Assembly (NCBI RefSeq): GCF_016545825.1
Contig: NC_052613.1
Coordinates: forward strand, 7,440,001 to 7,504,000
Direction of reading: 5' to 3'
Length of the DNA: 64,000 bases
From: Eucalyptus grandis
Taxonomy: Eukaryota > Streptophyta > Magnoliopsida > Myrtales > Myrtaceae
Below the pieces are notes generated by a model. The model was not told the origin of the DNA. It made no database searches and worked only from the letters and a program-made list of their open reading frames with translations. Made by a program: the position numbers and the translations under genes. This document shows, one piece after another, positions 47,601-58,993 of the stretch (position 1 is its first letter; the number at the start of each line of letters is the position of its first letter).

Positions 47601-48562
47601 TTTTTTTAAAAGGAAAATCGAAGCTTTGCTAAATATCATCTTACAAGCTCATTAGGTTGGAGGTTATGCAATTTATGTTCGATTACCTCGATCAAAACCT
47701 CACATCGAATCTCATCAATACCTAAGTCATAAGTAAGAGTGTACAATCAAATATGTTCTACGTGGCAATCATACTAGACTGTCCGTAAAACAAGTTCAAG
47801 AATCCTTGGAATGGGTCAAAGAACAAGTTCTAAATTTTTATAACCAATTCGGGAGTAGGTTGAAAGTGAATATCCATCCAATAATTGAATCAGACTGCAT
47901 TATTTTTGAAATGGTTTTAGAACCAGTTTTGTAAGCCAAAAGCCAAAATCTTAATTTCTTTCCCCTAAATTCAACCCTCAGCACTCCCTCATCTTTTATT
48001 CCTCTTTGGAACTCCTCGCCAATCTTTCCTAATCCCCTAAATTTTTATGCATGAATGGGAAATGGAGTTTTATAAATTATGTTTTACGTCGCGTATTTGA
48101 ATTTTTTAACATTTATAATTGTAGGCAACTACATTTTTATCCTTATAGATTTTGGACATTTATCTTTTACTTTGAATTTTTTTGTTACTTATAGTCTCTT
48201 ATAATTTTGCTATAAAAAAATAAACAAAAAATGAATTTTAATTAATTAATTATATTTAAAAAATTAAAAAAATTAATTTAAAAAAAAAAAAAAAAAAAAA
48301 AGTGTGGTTTTCGGGTAGAGGCAGCTTCGGTTTTGGCTTGGAGCTCGGCGACGACCACGACCCCGCAGCTTTTCTACAGCTGCAACAACGACGGGCGATG
48401 GCTCCGATGCCCCCCTCCTCAGTCCTCACCCGATAGTCAAACCCACCCGAAAAGGCCGACCCAATTTCCTCCTCCTTCCCAAAATCGCCGATCGAATCCC
48501 CGACCGACCATCGATCGGAGCGGCGCGAAAGGAGCGAAATTGATCGCAGTTTCGGGCACCCA
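47601..48562. other. intergenic and presenilin 5' region
   Basis: No gene to about 48280. A poly-A run at 48282-48301 is followed by GC-rich sequence leading to the presenilin ATG at 48563; that last 260 bases is the likely leader and proximal promoter. Open frames overlapping the leader are by-products of its GC content. Confidence 0.45.
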
Positions 48563-49918
48563 ATGGCCCAAACCTCCAGACCCACCAGCGTCCTCGATTC
48601 CCTGGGCGAGGAGATCGTCCGGATCATCACCCCCGTCTCGATTTGCATGTTCTTGGTGGTGATCTTGGTCTCCGTGCTGGACTCTTCTTCTTCATCGCCC
48701 ACCTCGGTCTCCTCCATGGCCACCATCGCCTACTCCGAGGCCGACTCCGACTCCGACTGGGACAAGTTCGTGGGCGCGCTCTGGAACTCCCTCGCGTTCG
48801 TGGCCGTCGTGACGGCCGTGACCTTCGTGCTGGTGCTCTTGTTCTACCTGAGGTGCACCCGGTTCTTGAAGCTCTACATGGGTTTCTCGGCTTTCGTCGT
48901 GTTGGGGTTCTTGGGAGGTGAAATTTCTCTGTTCCTGATTCAAGATTTCAGCATCCCGATCGATTGCGTCACGTTTTTCGTGGTCTTGTTCAATTTTGCG
49001 GTCGTGGGTGTCTTGGCCGTGTTCGTGTCCAAGATGGCGATTTTCGTGACGCAGGGGTATTTGGTAGTTATTGGGATGTTGGTTGCTTATTGGTTTACCA
49101 TGCTGCCCGAATGGACGACTTGGGTTCTGTTGGTTGCTATGGCGCTGTATGATCTTGCTGCTGTTCTGTTGCCCATGGGGCCGCTGAGGCTCCTGGTGGA
49201 GCTCGCGATATCGAGGGATGAGGATATCCCTGCTCTGGTTTACGAGGCGAGGCCGGTGACTCATGGCGATTCAGGTCATGAGGGTGGTGTAGTTCAGAGA
49301 AGAGTGTGGAGAGAGAGGCGTAATTCTGCTCACGATCCGACTGAGGTTCCTAATGTAAATTCGATGGTTAATCCTGCATTGCATGGAAATTCAAACAATG
49401 ACCCAACCTCCTATGCCAATACCACGTCCGTTGCAAATGGAAACACTAGCCCTGGTAGTTTATCTGTTAATAGTGTCCATAATGTCACAAATTCAGTTGC
49501 AGCCCAAGAGAGGCTGTCACAAGACTCTGAAGAAAAAAGCCAGCTTTCTGCCCCACTGATTGATCATAGAATAAACGTTGGTTCTCAGGGGCATGGAGAC
49601 ACCATACCGAGTGAGAATTTGGTGCTAGAGGGTATGGGCCTTGGTTCTTCTGGTGCTATAAAGCTCGGTCTAGGTGACTTCATCTTCTACAGTGTTTTAG
49701 TGGGTAGAGCAGCAATGTATGATTTCATGACAGTGTATGCCTGTTATCTTGCCATTATAGCTGGACTAGGTATTACATTGATGCTGCTGGCATTTTATCA
49801 GAAGGCACTCCCGGCTCTTCCAGTGTCAGTATTGCTAGGGGTTGTGTTCTATATATTGACCAGGCTCTTACTTGAAATATTTGTTGTACAATTAGCCTCA
49901 AACCTCTTGATGTTCTAG
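48563..49918 (+). CDS. presenilin, intramembrane aspartyl protease
   Basis: A single-exon gene of 451 residues. Presenilin is the catalytic subunit of gamma-secretase, in plants located in endomembranes, and cuts proteins within the membrane. The N-terminus 'SVLDSLGEEIVRIITPVSIC' is the usual plant start and fixes the ATG. Multiple hydrophobic segments lie at about 22-40, 75-97, 105-125, 136-156, 160-180, 186-204, 374-412 and 420-445. The two catalytic aspartates are present: D197 in 'ALYDLAAV' and D372 in 'GLGDF', together with the PALP motif at 417-420. The long hydrophilic loop between them (about 225-365) is rich in Asn and Ser and is the part that varies between species. The first third has high GC3. 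Arabidopsis has two presenilin genes, of about 397 and 453 residues, and this one matches the longer. No defect seen. Confidence 0.95.
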   Translation: MAQTSRPTSVLDSLGEEIVRIITPVSICMFLVVILVSVLDSSSSSPTSVSSMATIAYSEADSDSDWDKFVGALWNSLAFVAVVTAVTFVLVLLFYLRCTRFLKLYMGFSAFVVLGFLGGEISLFLIQDFSIPIDCVTFFVVLFNFAVVGVLAVFVSKMAIFVTQGYLVVIGMLVAYWFTMLPEWTTWVLLVAMALYDLAAVLLPMGPLRLLVELAISRDEDIPALVYEARPVTHGDSGHEGGVVQRRVWRERRNSAHDPTEVPNVNSMVNPALHGNSNNDPTSYANTTSVANGNTSPGSLSVNSVHNVTNSVAAQERLSQDSEEKSQLSAPLIDHRINVGSQGHGDTIPSENLVLEGMGLGSSGAIKLGLGDFIFYSVLVGRAAMYDFMTVYACYLAIIAGLGITLMLLAFYQKALPALPVSVLLGVVFYILTRLLLEIFVVQLASNLLMF

Positions 49919-52229
49919 AATTCAATTTATCCCCAATTGTGTATCATTGGTACCAAATTGGTTGACAAAAATGTGTACTTTGTAATGATTACGTACTAAT
50001 GGGCAATTATAATGCATTCTATTCTCAAACATGTCTGTGCATATTTGTCTGGTCTAGTCTGCAACGAAACATGAGAACACAAATGTTTCGAAGTTACAAA
50101 ATGATGTTTTCAAGTTGGCCTCAGCTCTTCCTCCTTTTTTAAGTGTTGCTGTGTTCGGGTGTGCTTATACTTTTAGGCTGTAGCAATTAATTTGTAAGAT
50201 AAGAGGGCCTCCAAGTGAAAAGGTCTGCATGTTGTGAAAGATAAGCAGTTCACTAACAGAAACTAAAGACGAGTTTCAAGCAAATGGGCAGAGTAAGAAA
50301 CCATGGCGCATGAGAATGAGCTACAGATCCAGCCAGCTGGGTTGTAGGTAAGTGCCCTTAAGAATCTTGCTTTTCTTACTTGCCTAGTGACACTCAGCAA
50401 ATTCCCTCATAAGTTGGCTCAGCAGCTTTTACTTGTGGACAGTGGGGGTCTTTCTGAATCAGCTTATTAGTACATATAAGCAATAGTTACAACACCTTCG
50501 TTGGCACATTCTCTTTTGTCTTTACCTTTTCTTTTTTTTCCTTTCTCAGAGGCTCTCCAATATAGTTTGGTTTGTTATGATAGATTCTATACTTCTAATC
50601 ACCTGCAAGGCTGATGAATGGACTGTGAGATTGTATCTTGTGATTATCTGATGTGATCTGATCACCCTCTTGCATGAAAACATGGTTAAGATATTCAAGA
50701 ATGCTTAGAATCTAGAAAAAGTTGGACGACACTGTGGCTATCTGTCTTCTAGTAGTTTAATTGACATGTTCACTTTTCAGCAAATAAGTTGTTGTAACTC
50801 TAGTTATGGTTAGTTCTGAATTGGGCCAGAGAAGGAATTTGGGTGGACCAGAAAAAGTCTATTAGAAAAGAAAAAGGGAGAAAATAGAAAAAAGAGAGTT
50901 CTGCTTCTGGGATTCAGAGTAATTAAGAAATTCGGAGGAGAGTCTTCACACAGAAAAAGAATTTGCAGTTTAAGTAACACAGTGGATGCATGTGGATAGG
51001 TAGACACAAAAAAGTTTTTCGAACTTTTCAGTGACATTTTTAATGTTTCTACCAATGTTGTTAGATACTCAGGAGGCACATAGAAGTTGGCTTATACAAA
51101 TGAGGAAAACTTTCGATTGAGCACCTTCGGATTTTGACAAGTACCTGGCTTGATTCATATTATTGCACAGGGACAAGAAAGTTTCATTGGTTGTTTCGCA
51201 TCACGAGATTTTTTTCAGAGTTGTTTTGTTTCTGACAGACGTTGCACATAAAAATCGAGTGGAGTGAGGCCCTCTTGTTTGTTGCTGGTGGGTGGCATCT
51301 GATATCTCGTAGCATGCCACTTTTGCATTTACATTGTGTCATCTTTGGCTTCAGCTGCATCGTGAGAAAGCAGTGTATGATTCAAATAGAGAGCAAAGCG
51401 GGAGTTTCCGTATGGCTCTTTTTCATGAAGAATTTCTAGACCTCTGCCTTGCAGCATATGGACCCCCCCTGCCCTGTCCTATGTAATATCTTACTCCTGT
51501 CTACACGACAGTCTTGCCAGACGACTAGTTCGCTGAATGTTGAGGCATTTTAGGATTTTCCAGGTATTGAGGATCTTTGGAGTGTGAAACTTAGTGTTCA
51601 GGAAGAGAATGGCTGAAGCTCACATTAAGCTTAGCCAGCAGCAAGCAACAGAAAAGGAAATGTATCATCTGTACACTCGAGTCATTCTGTCTTGTTTTCC
51701 CTTTCCTTCTGCATCAGAAGCAGCTTCCTTTTTGTTTTTCTGCTCAGCTGCTAGGATTGCTTATCATCCTGTTCCATGAATGTGAGACGCGTGCCGAACT
51801 TCGAATCTGTCATTGGGTGGAATGTTATGCTGCCTGCTGTGTCGCCTATCGCCCGAAGCGACTTCCTTGTAACATCGACAATCTTGCATTAATTGCACTG
51901 CTATGCTGGAGGGACGGCATGGAAAAAAACATCTTGTAGAGCTCATCGGAGTTCAGGCCTGAACTGGGAAACTGTCGAAGGATTCGAAGATGGAAATTGC
52001 TTCACTGGAGGGCGATGTGTTCTGCCTCGGGCTCTCAGCTCAGCTTTTTTAAAGGCTTAAAGCCCATCCATTTTCAAGAACAATGTTCAAATAGCACTGA
52101 AATTTTGCATACGAGTTTTCTTGCTGAGGCAGCTTTGGCCTGGTGGCCTGTTGTATGCAGAGCCAAGCCTGTGCAAATGATCGGCATTGGGCAGGCCTAG
52201 TTAGCTTCGTGTTGCGGAAAATGTTTCCG
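49919..52229. other. downstream of presenilin, no gene recognised
   Basis: 3' untranslated sequence is likely in the first 150 bases. Beyond that, short open frames such as those at 51242-51439 and 51757-51939 show no family resemblance. The region 51100-52200 is less AT-rich than the intergenic average and might hold a non-coding transcript, but nothing in the sequence proves it. Confidence 0.4.
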
Positions 52230-52359
52230 TGGTAGGCCAGTTTTGAGACTATAATTTGGAACTTACTGGTTTCAAATTGAAACTGGGACCTGAATGGCGT
52301 ATACTTGGAATTGGCTTGAAATCAAACCGATCAATTCTAGGTTGGTTCTCGATTTGGAA

Positions 52360-52790
52360 AGAGTGTTAATTTAGTTATAAGCTTTTTAATTGGATCAATT
52401 CAATCCTAACTTTTTTCACATTGGTACTAATTAGTCCATCAGCGGTCCAATGTGAACATTGGCAGTTACATTGGCAGTTATTCGTGGCACGGTTGTTGGT
52501 CAATGCTGATGTTAACATTTTTAATACTTAAACCAAAATAAAAGGTAAAAAAGGAAGAAAAATAATTATAAAATAAAATAAAATAATGAAAACATTATTA
52601 AAATTGTCCCTGTCAGTATTGACGTATGCTACAGAACTACTTGTGTTCATGTCAACAATTTTCAACCTAAATTGACGGATGGGCTAAATTGATATCAATG
52701 TAAAAATGTTTAAGACTAAATTAGTTTAATTGAAATATTTATGACTAAATTAGTATAGATGCAATTGCTTTAAAACTTTTATGGTACTTT
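52360..52790. mobile_element. short TIR element, family C arms
   Basis: The left arm 'tcaattcaatcctaac', 'ttttttcacattgg', 'aattagtccatc' is matched on the minus strand by the right arm 'ctaatttagtcttaaac', 'atttttacattg', 'aatttagcccatcc'. The middle holds 'taaaataaaataaaataatg' and 'attgacgtatgc'. The GC core seen in other copies is missing. Confidence 0.5.
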
Positions 52791-53028
52791 TCCACTCTCG
52801 ATTATATTTGAGATGTGGGTTCGTTTTGTAAAAATCACATAATTGATATTAGATGCTATTTTTTTGAGCTTATTAGTAAAGTCTTGTTAGTGGAGTGGTC
52901 GTGTACCTATTTCAAGCTAAAAGCTGCGAATTTAGTTGGATCTCATCGCATTTTATTTGAAATAAGATGTATAAGACTGGTTTGGTTTTGGAAAAATCCT
53001 GCCTAGTCAATTTCGTAATTAAACCGGC

Positions 53029-53516
53029 GGTTTTGATATGAGAATTGAGAATTGGATCGGCTTTCCCTGTGACCGACTTGGAATAGATCAAATATGGCCA
53101 GTTCAATCCAATTTCCGAATTTGAATTAGCTTGGGGGCTCACCCATAGGTGAAACAATCATTTTTAAATTTATTGCAAAGAATGTAATCGGATCTTAAAC
53201 CTTTTAATTGGATCGATTTAGCCGTAAACCTCAAGTGCAATCAACCTTACAATCTTGCTCAGCTGATTCTATGGTCAAAGTAGCATTTTTGATATAAGAA
53301 TTGAGAACTGGACTAGCTCTTCTGGAATCATCCGAAAATAGATCGATCGAGGCTGATTTAGCCCATTTCTTGAGTAGAACCCGCTTGAGTGCTTACTCCT
53401 AGGGAAAATTGCACAATCAATTCTCAATTTATTATATAAAATACAATTGAGTTCTAAATCTTTTAATTAAATCACTTTACTCATAAACGTCAAGTGCACT
53501 CGATTGCTTTCCACCA
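53029..53516 (+). repeat. tandem duplication, period about 255 bp
   Basis: 'ttttgatatgagaattgaga' at 53031 returns as 'ttttgatataagaattgaga' near 53287. Also shared are 'atagatc', 'cttttaatt...atc', 'taaac' and 'caagtgca'. The unit resembles the dispersed 'gaattggatcggttc' type sequence also seen at 52230-52370 and 57030-57260. Confidence 0.65.
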
Positions 53517-53988
53517 AGTCTCGCTTGATTTATCTCATATGACAATCCAGGCCACCGACCTTCCTAGTGTAAGGCAATGGCATGAGGTGGACTATTGTCC
53601 TTAATTTTTTACTAAACACAAGGAAAAAAGGTATAAAGTCTTCACCATGGAAATGTATAACTTTTATTGTGATCCCTCCAAAACTTGTTTTCTTTTTATA
53701 GTCTATTTGAATTGGTTCCATCGCATAATGTGTTGGTTGTCCCCCACTGAAAAGATTCCATATTTCCTATTGCCATAAAGTTGGCATGAACAATAAATCA
53801 GCATCGGTCCGTACTTTCCACGGTAGAAATTTAGTCCATCACGTACTGCTTGACCATGTGAGGGGGGAGATGAATTTGGAATAAGTAGCTATCAATATAA
53901 TTCGCTATCACGGCCTCATGAGAGATGTTAAGAATGGGATAAAACATAAATTTTAATCTATATTTCAACAAATCTAAAATGTCTCTAA
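53517..53988. other. intergenic, no gene recognised
   Basis: No repeat or coding signal that I can support. Confidence 0.35.
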
Positions 53989-54613
53989 GGATGTGTTTGT
54001 TTCACCGAAAACGTAATGTTTTTAAAAATGTTTTTCGGGAAACCATTTTCCAGGAATACAGTTAGTTTTCCTTAGTTAGTTTTCCTTTGTTTGGTGATAC
54101 ATGACTGAAAATATTTTATGGTGTTTGGATTGCATTTAAAAAATGATTGAAAGTGTAGAAGATGTCAATGAAGAGGAAGAGGAGGGAGTGAAGCCAACAA
54201 GAGCGTAGGAGGGGCTAGGGTTGGAGGAGGCGGCGGTGGTGATGAAAGGGGGGGCGAAGGAGAAGGAGAGAGGGGAGGAGGAGTTAGGATTTACGTTCAC
54301 AGGCAAAGAAAGAAAACAAGAAAAAGAAAGAAGAAAGAAAAGAAAAGATATAATAATAACAAATTCAAAATTTTTAATTATAAATTCTTTTTAATAATAA
54401 TTTTTTTATTAAGCAAGGACCTTAAAACATTTTGAAAACGTTTTCCGGTTCTTTCAAAGGGAAATCGTTTTCCTGAATTTAAGCTTTTGAAGGAAAACAT
54501 TTTCCGTTGACTAGGAAAACATATTCCGTTGACTCATTTTCCTAAATGAACCAAACGCTGAAAAATGAGGAAAACGTTTTCCTGGAAATTGTTTTTCGCA
54601 AAATAAACACGCC
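53989..54613. mobile_element. MITE family B with terminal inverted repeats
   Basis: The left end 'ggatgtgtttgtttcaccga' and the right end '...aaataaacacgcc' (minus strand: 'ggcgtgtttattttgcgaa') form inverted repeats; 'tttttcgggaaaccattttcc' and 'ggaaaacgttttcctgg' continue the arms. A 4-base CTAA stands on both sides (53985-53988, 54614-54617) and may be the target duplication. The core (54170-54300) is GGAGG-rich and non-coding. Confidence 0.65.
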
Positions 54614-54674
54614 CTAAATGAAGGTTGATATTCATATTTGATGATAGCAGTATTATCAATCTTGTTTTCGTTTT

Positions 54675-55080
54675 TTGCACTATTATGTATTGATTGAGGT
54701 GTATGGAGAAAACTTTCTAGTGGATGAGGAACATGAGGGTGTTGGGGCTAGGGAAGATGTGGATGAGCAAGCTGAAGATGTTGGAACTGATGATGAGGGA
54801 ATAATTGAGCACCAGGTGACACTGTGGCTGAGACTAGAGGGGATAGTTGATGACGAATGACTGTTGATGAAATTGGTTCAACTAATGAGGGATTAGTTCA
54901 GCGTGAGGATAGTCTAAATAATGATGATGTAGTTGATGAGCCATGAGGAGACAGCGGACGAAGTTGGTTTAGAGGGTGCTTGATTTATAATAGAAAATTT
55001 GGATTTAGGGGCATCTAAGTTAGAGTACATAACCGAAGACAATGACTTACGATGCAAGATTCTTGCATGACATTGGGGCA
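54675..55080 (+). pseudogene. possible MULE transposase N-terminal remnant
   Basis: An Asp/Glu-rich reading starts at 54675 ('LIEVYGENFLVDEEHEGVGA') and, after an in-frame stop near 54858, resumes as 'STNEGLVQREDSLNNDDVVD', a further stop, 'EVGLEGA', a stop, and 'NLDLGASKLEYITEDNDLRC'. Acidic leaders of this style precede the transposase in plant MuDR-like elements, and the several stops fit a decayed copy. No transposase core is present. This is an inference from composition; other acidic proteins cannot be excluded. Confidence 0.3.
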
Positions 55081-55121
55081 AAGAACACCTTAAATGCCAC
55101 AACTTGACATTTGGGGACACA

Positions 55122-55400
55122 TAAGTGTCAGAACTTTCAAAATGTACATTTAAGTGTCCTTTTTTTTTTTTTTTTTGGCTTTTTGAGTGTCAAAACTTCC
55201 AAAAGGTATATTTACGTGTCCTTTTTTTTGGCAAAAATTTAAGTGTTAAAACTTCCAAAAGGTACATTTAAGTGTCCTTTTTTTTTTTTTTTGGCTTTTT
55301 GAATTAGAATTTAAGTGTCAAAACTTCCAAAAGGTATATTTAAGTGTCCTTTTTTTTTTTTTTGGCTTTTTGAATTAGAATTTAAGTGTCAACTCTAATG
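55122..55400 (+). repeat. tandem repeat, about 4 copies of a 55-80 bp unit with poly-T
   Basis: Unit: 'agtgtcaaaacttccaaaag', 'gtatatttaagtgtcc', a T-run of 8-18, then 'ggctttttgaattagaattta'. Copies begin near 55122, 55187, 55243 and 55313. Length varies with the T-run. Confidence 0.8.
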
Positions 55401-55949
55401 AGGCTTGACGAAAATCCAACATCGCGTTATTTTATTAATAAAACCAATTTACGTGGTTCATCGGAATGTTCATTGAGCAATCCTTGTCTAAAACAATGCT
55501 GTCCTCTTTATTTCCCAATTTAAAAATCTTAAATCGGCCAAAATCCCCAATTGAAGGCCCTCGAACCCTAATTTTGGTTTGCCCTCAAACTGCACCACTG
55601 AATCTTGAAAATGGAGAGCAAATTTTCAGTAGCAACTCAAATTTTTCTCAACGAAGTGAAGAGGACAAAGCTAAGCAAGTGTTTCTATTACTGTGAGTTA
55701 CGGAGTCCAAGAAGAACATTATGCTTCAATTGCCTTATTTTTGCTGGCCACAAGGAGAGTAGAGGACAAGCTGCAAGTGACCGTAGTGAATAACGAGCGA
55801 TGACGGAGCCTCAGTGAGAATGGCGATCGAGCATGAAGGGCGAGCTAGAGAAGAAACAGTGAGGTGTGGACCATGCTTGATTGTGCGACGCCATTAGTGT
55901 CGTCTTGTGTAGTCTACATGGATAGCGCAATGTCGTTCGCTCGCCATCA
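55401..55949. other. no gene supported
   Basis: An overlapping pair of open frames at 55466-55793 begins like a plant gene ('MESKFSVATQIFLNEVKR' from the ATG near 55611) and contains 'CFYYCELRSPRRT', reminiscent of GRF-type zinc fingers carried by some MULE elements. It is too short and incomplete to call. Confidence 0.3.
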
Positions 55950-56447
55950 ATGACCAGCCATTGCCTGCCGCCACTGACCATAGCAGGCGGCGGGTGGTAG
56001 CGGCGACAGTCATCAGTGGTGGTTGTCAATGGCAGCAGTGGCAATGTCGGTGGGCGACGGGCAACAGTAGTCGGTAGTTGTCGATCGACGGCAAGTAGTG
56101 GGCGATGGCGGTTGGCTATCGTAAATCAACAATAGTAGCGGCATTTGGCCGGCGAGCAACAGTCGGCCGGTCGATTGGCGACAATCATCGGTTAGCCGAC
56201 AGCAATGGTTGGCCAATAGTGGCAGTCGGCCAACCAACGGGCGGTAGCAGGGGGTGGTGGCTAGCAAATAAGAAGAAACAAAGAAAAGAAAAGGAAAAAA
56301 AAAAAGAACATTACTTATTTCTAGAAATTATTCCCGAGAACAATAAACTACTTTTTTCTACTTTTTGTTTTTGTTTCAAATCTATTCTCCGACCACTTTT
56401 CTATTTCAAGGAATAGAAAAATTAATTAATATTACCAAATAGGGCCT
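55950..56447. mobile_element. MITE family A, right portion with GC core
   Basis: A GC core made of 'ggcgac', 'ggcggcg', 'cggccgg' words (55960-56260) is followed by 'ttatttctagaaattatt', 'ctatttcaaggaatagaaa' and the right end 'aatattaccaaatagggcc', as in 29295-29910. The left end was not found, so this copy is truncated or embedded in another repeat. Confidence 0.55.
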
Positions 56448-58630
56448 AAGTGTTCATTTCATTTCCGATTCTAGCATTTAAGTATATCTTTTCGAAGTTT
56501 TGGTACTTCTGTATTCTCTCGTGCCAAGTTGTGACATTTGGGGTATTCTTCTGCCAATGACGATGATTATGAGCGGAAGAAGACTGAAGAGTTCTCCGGG
56601 AGGGGCCACAAAGAATATGGTTACAAGTGAACCCTTAGTGGGAGAACAGTCTAATCCTTTTATTCCTAATCATTTCATTTGAATAATGAAGCTGTTGTTG
56701 AAAGTGGTTATTGGACAAAGTACTATTAAAAGTCATCGGTCTACTATAACCTTAAAATAATCCTCTTTTTCTTCCTGTAATTATGGTGTTTATCATTTGA
56801 CTAATGGGACAACTTAGAAGTCAAGTGACACGCACAATCGTGCAACAGGGGTCGGTCCTTTTGCAGATTCTATTGTACTCTTCTTCTAATTTGATATGAC
56901 TTCCCGGCCAAAGAAAACTAGGATTGAGGCCATCTATTCTTGTCTTAACAATTTCCACCATTTTCATGTCCATAACACATGAAATTCACTCAAAAATCTT
57001 TTTTTATTCCCAGTAGAAATGCCAATCTGATTCTCAATTCTAGCCGAACCAACTTTACTAGACCGATTTCAAGCTAATTCTGAAAAATCGGTCTAATTCT
57101 CAATTTCGAACCTTGAAACCAGCCTTTAACAGCTTGAATCCCAAAACCGTCGGTTCAACCCGAGTATCGACCAAGCAGGCTTGGTCGAGCAAGGCCAGTT
57201 CAGCCCGGGGCCAAGAACTGGACTGGTTATTTAATCCATTGCGTCACGTTGACTCGGTTTGGTTATCAAATTAAAGCTACTTGGTTGTTTAATCCTACTT
57301 AGAGCAGAGCCTACAAATTTCCTGATATGAACAATTCTGTGATATCCTACTTAACAAAAGTTTCCACATCAAGTGGGGAAAAAAAAATGGAGAAGAGAAG
57401 TTGGAGCAGGTTTCCTGCTGCTGTGGACATGACAATGGTGGAAGTTGTTAAGACAAGAATAGACGGCCCCAATGTCAGTTTCTTTGACCAGTAGGCAGTA
57501 ACTCATATCAAATTAGAAGAAGCAAGCGAGAGACTTTGCTGCACAGCTGTGCATGTCTCTGGACTTGTAGGTTGTCCCCATAGTCAAACAATGAAAACAA
57601 ATGGGTACAGTTTGACGGTTGACTCTTGACTTTAGCCATCCTTTTCCCGCAAGCGTCACGTGAAAAAGGCGCAGGATGCTGATCTTCTTCCCCCCACCAA
57701 CATCCCCCCCTTGTGAAAATTGCAGATGCAGATGAGCAGGAACCCATCAACGGCCGGCAATGCTGATTAATTATTGTTTAAATGTTTCGAGGGTATCTTT
57801 CTAGATGTTGGAGACAAGTCTCCTTTCATGTGAATTTCCTACTTGCTCACGACCTGGTCTGGTACGCTGCATTCTGCCCTCGATGCGGTGATGGTCCAGC
57901 GCATTGTGCCGTGTACTTTGAAAACTCCCCCGTCGAACGTCTCCATCTTCTCTCTGTTCTAACCGTGCCGGTATTAATTGCCCATCAGCATCGTCGCCTT
58001 TTCGCTTTTAAACCAGAAGAGTAGGAGGAACAAGAAGGGTCAGCCCATTGATGAATCAAGACTTTGCTTGAATGAAAGGCTATAGTTTAGTGATCAAGTT
58101 GGTGGTGGATTCCAAGTTCAACACACTTGACTGGGATTTCAGCCGACCTTATCATATCTTATTCCATTCGGGTATGCGCGAGTTTTTTGACTTGAGCTTC
58201 GGTTTTATGGAACATGTCGTTTTCGGGGTAATTTTCGACGACTTTGTGCGCAAGCTGCTGTCCACTTCTTGATCTTATGTTTTCCAGCTAATTCCATTGA
58301 ACGGAGTTTTGGCATCTTCTTTTGCAAAATTTTTATGGGTGTAAAATTCAGTAGAAGAGTGGAACAAAAGAAGGTTCAAGGCCCCACTTGGTTAGCATCA
58401 ACAGATGTGATTATGAAAGATTTGATGCTGAAAAATGACTGATTTGGGATTTGTGGCTCGAATTCAACACTCAGTTCTTCCCTATCTAACGGATTGCGTG
58501 TTTTTCCGTATGCCGACAATTTGATCCGGTTTCAACCGTTCCTCTCGAGTTCACGTGAGTTTTATAATCTTGATGTCGAACTTTTCTGAGAACAAAGCCC
58601 AAGACTCTCAGCTCAAGGGAAGAATTGAAG
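56448..58630. other. intergenic, no gene recognised
   Basis: 57030-57260 contains the dispersed 'ggttcaacccgag/aaccggtc' type repeat. 57600-57670 has the words TTGACT and CACGTG close together, which are common in promoters, but no gene follows that I can support. Short open frames such as 57782-58024 have no known domain. Confidence 0.35.
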
Positions 58631-58993
58631 AGTTTTCATTTACACAGAACACAGGAATCACGTAACCAAAGCAGAGGGCATGCTTTATGGTCTTCGACAC
58701 GAGCGAATTGTCCTTTCAGTGAAGGAATAATGCCTTCGCCCCTGATGCGGTTCACTCTTACACAGAGAGGAACATGATTTATATACACAGAAAGCGAGAG
58801 TGTTACAACAATCAAGTTGTGCATATAAATTCCCAGTTGGACTATAATCACACGAGATACGACGTAGATGAGAAGTTCTCGTGAACAATCTACACCAGGA
58901 CGTGTGAAATAATAAAAGGCATGTACATTGATTGCAATACGGTATAACAAAGACAAAAGGACAGGAATTGGAAGAGCTAACTGTAAAATGAAT

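Noticed and set aside
48333..49264. Open frames overlapping the presenilin gene on both strands
   Set aside because: High GC in the first third of the gene makes alternative frames open; none has an independent family signature.
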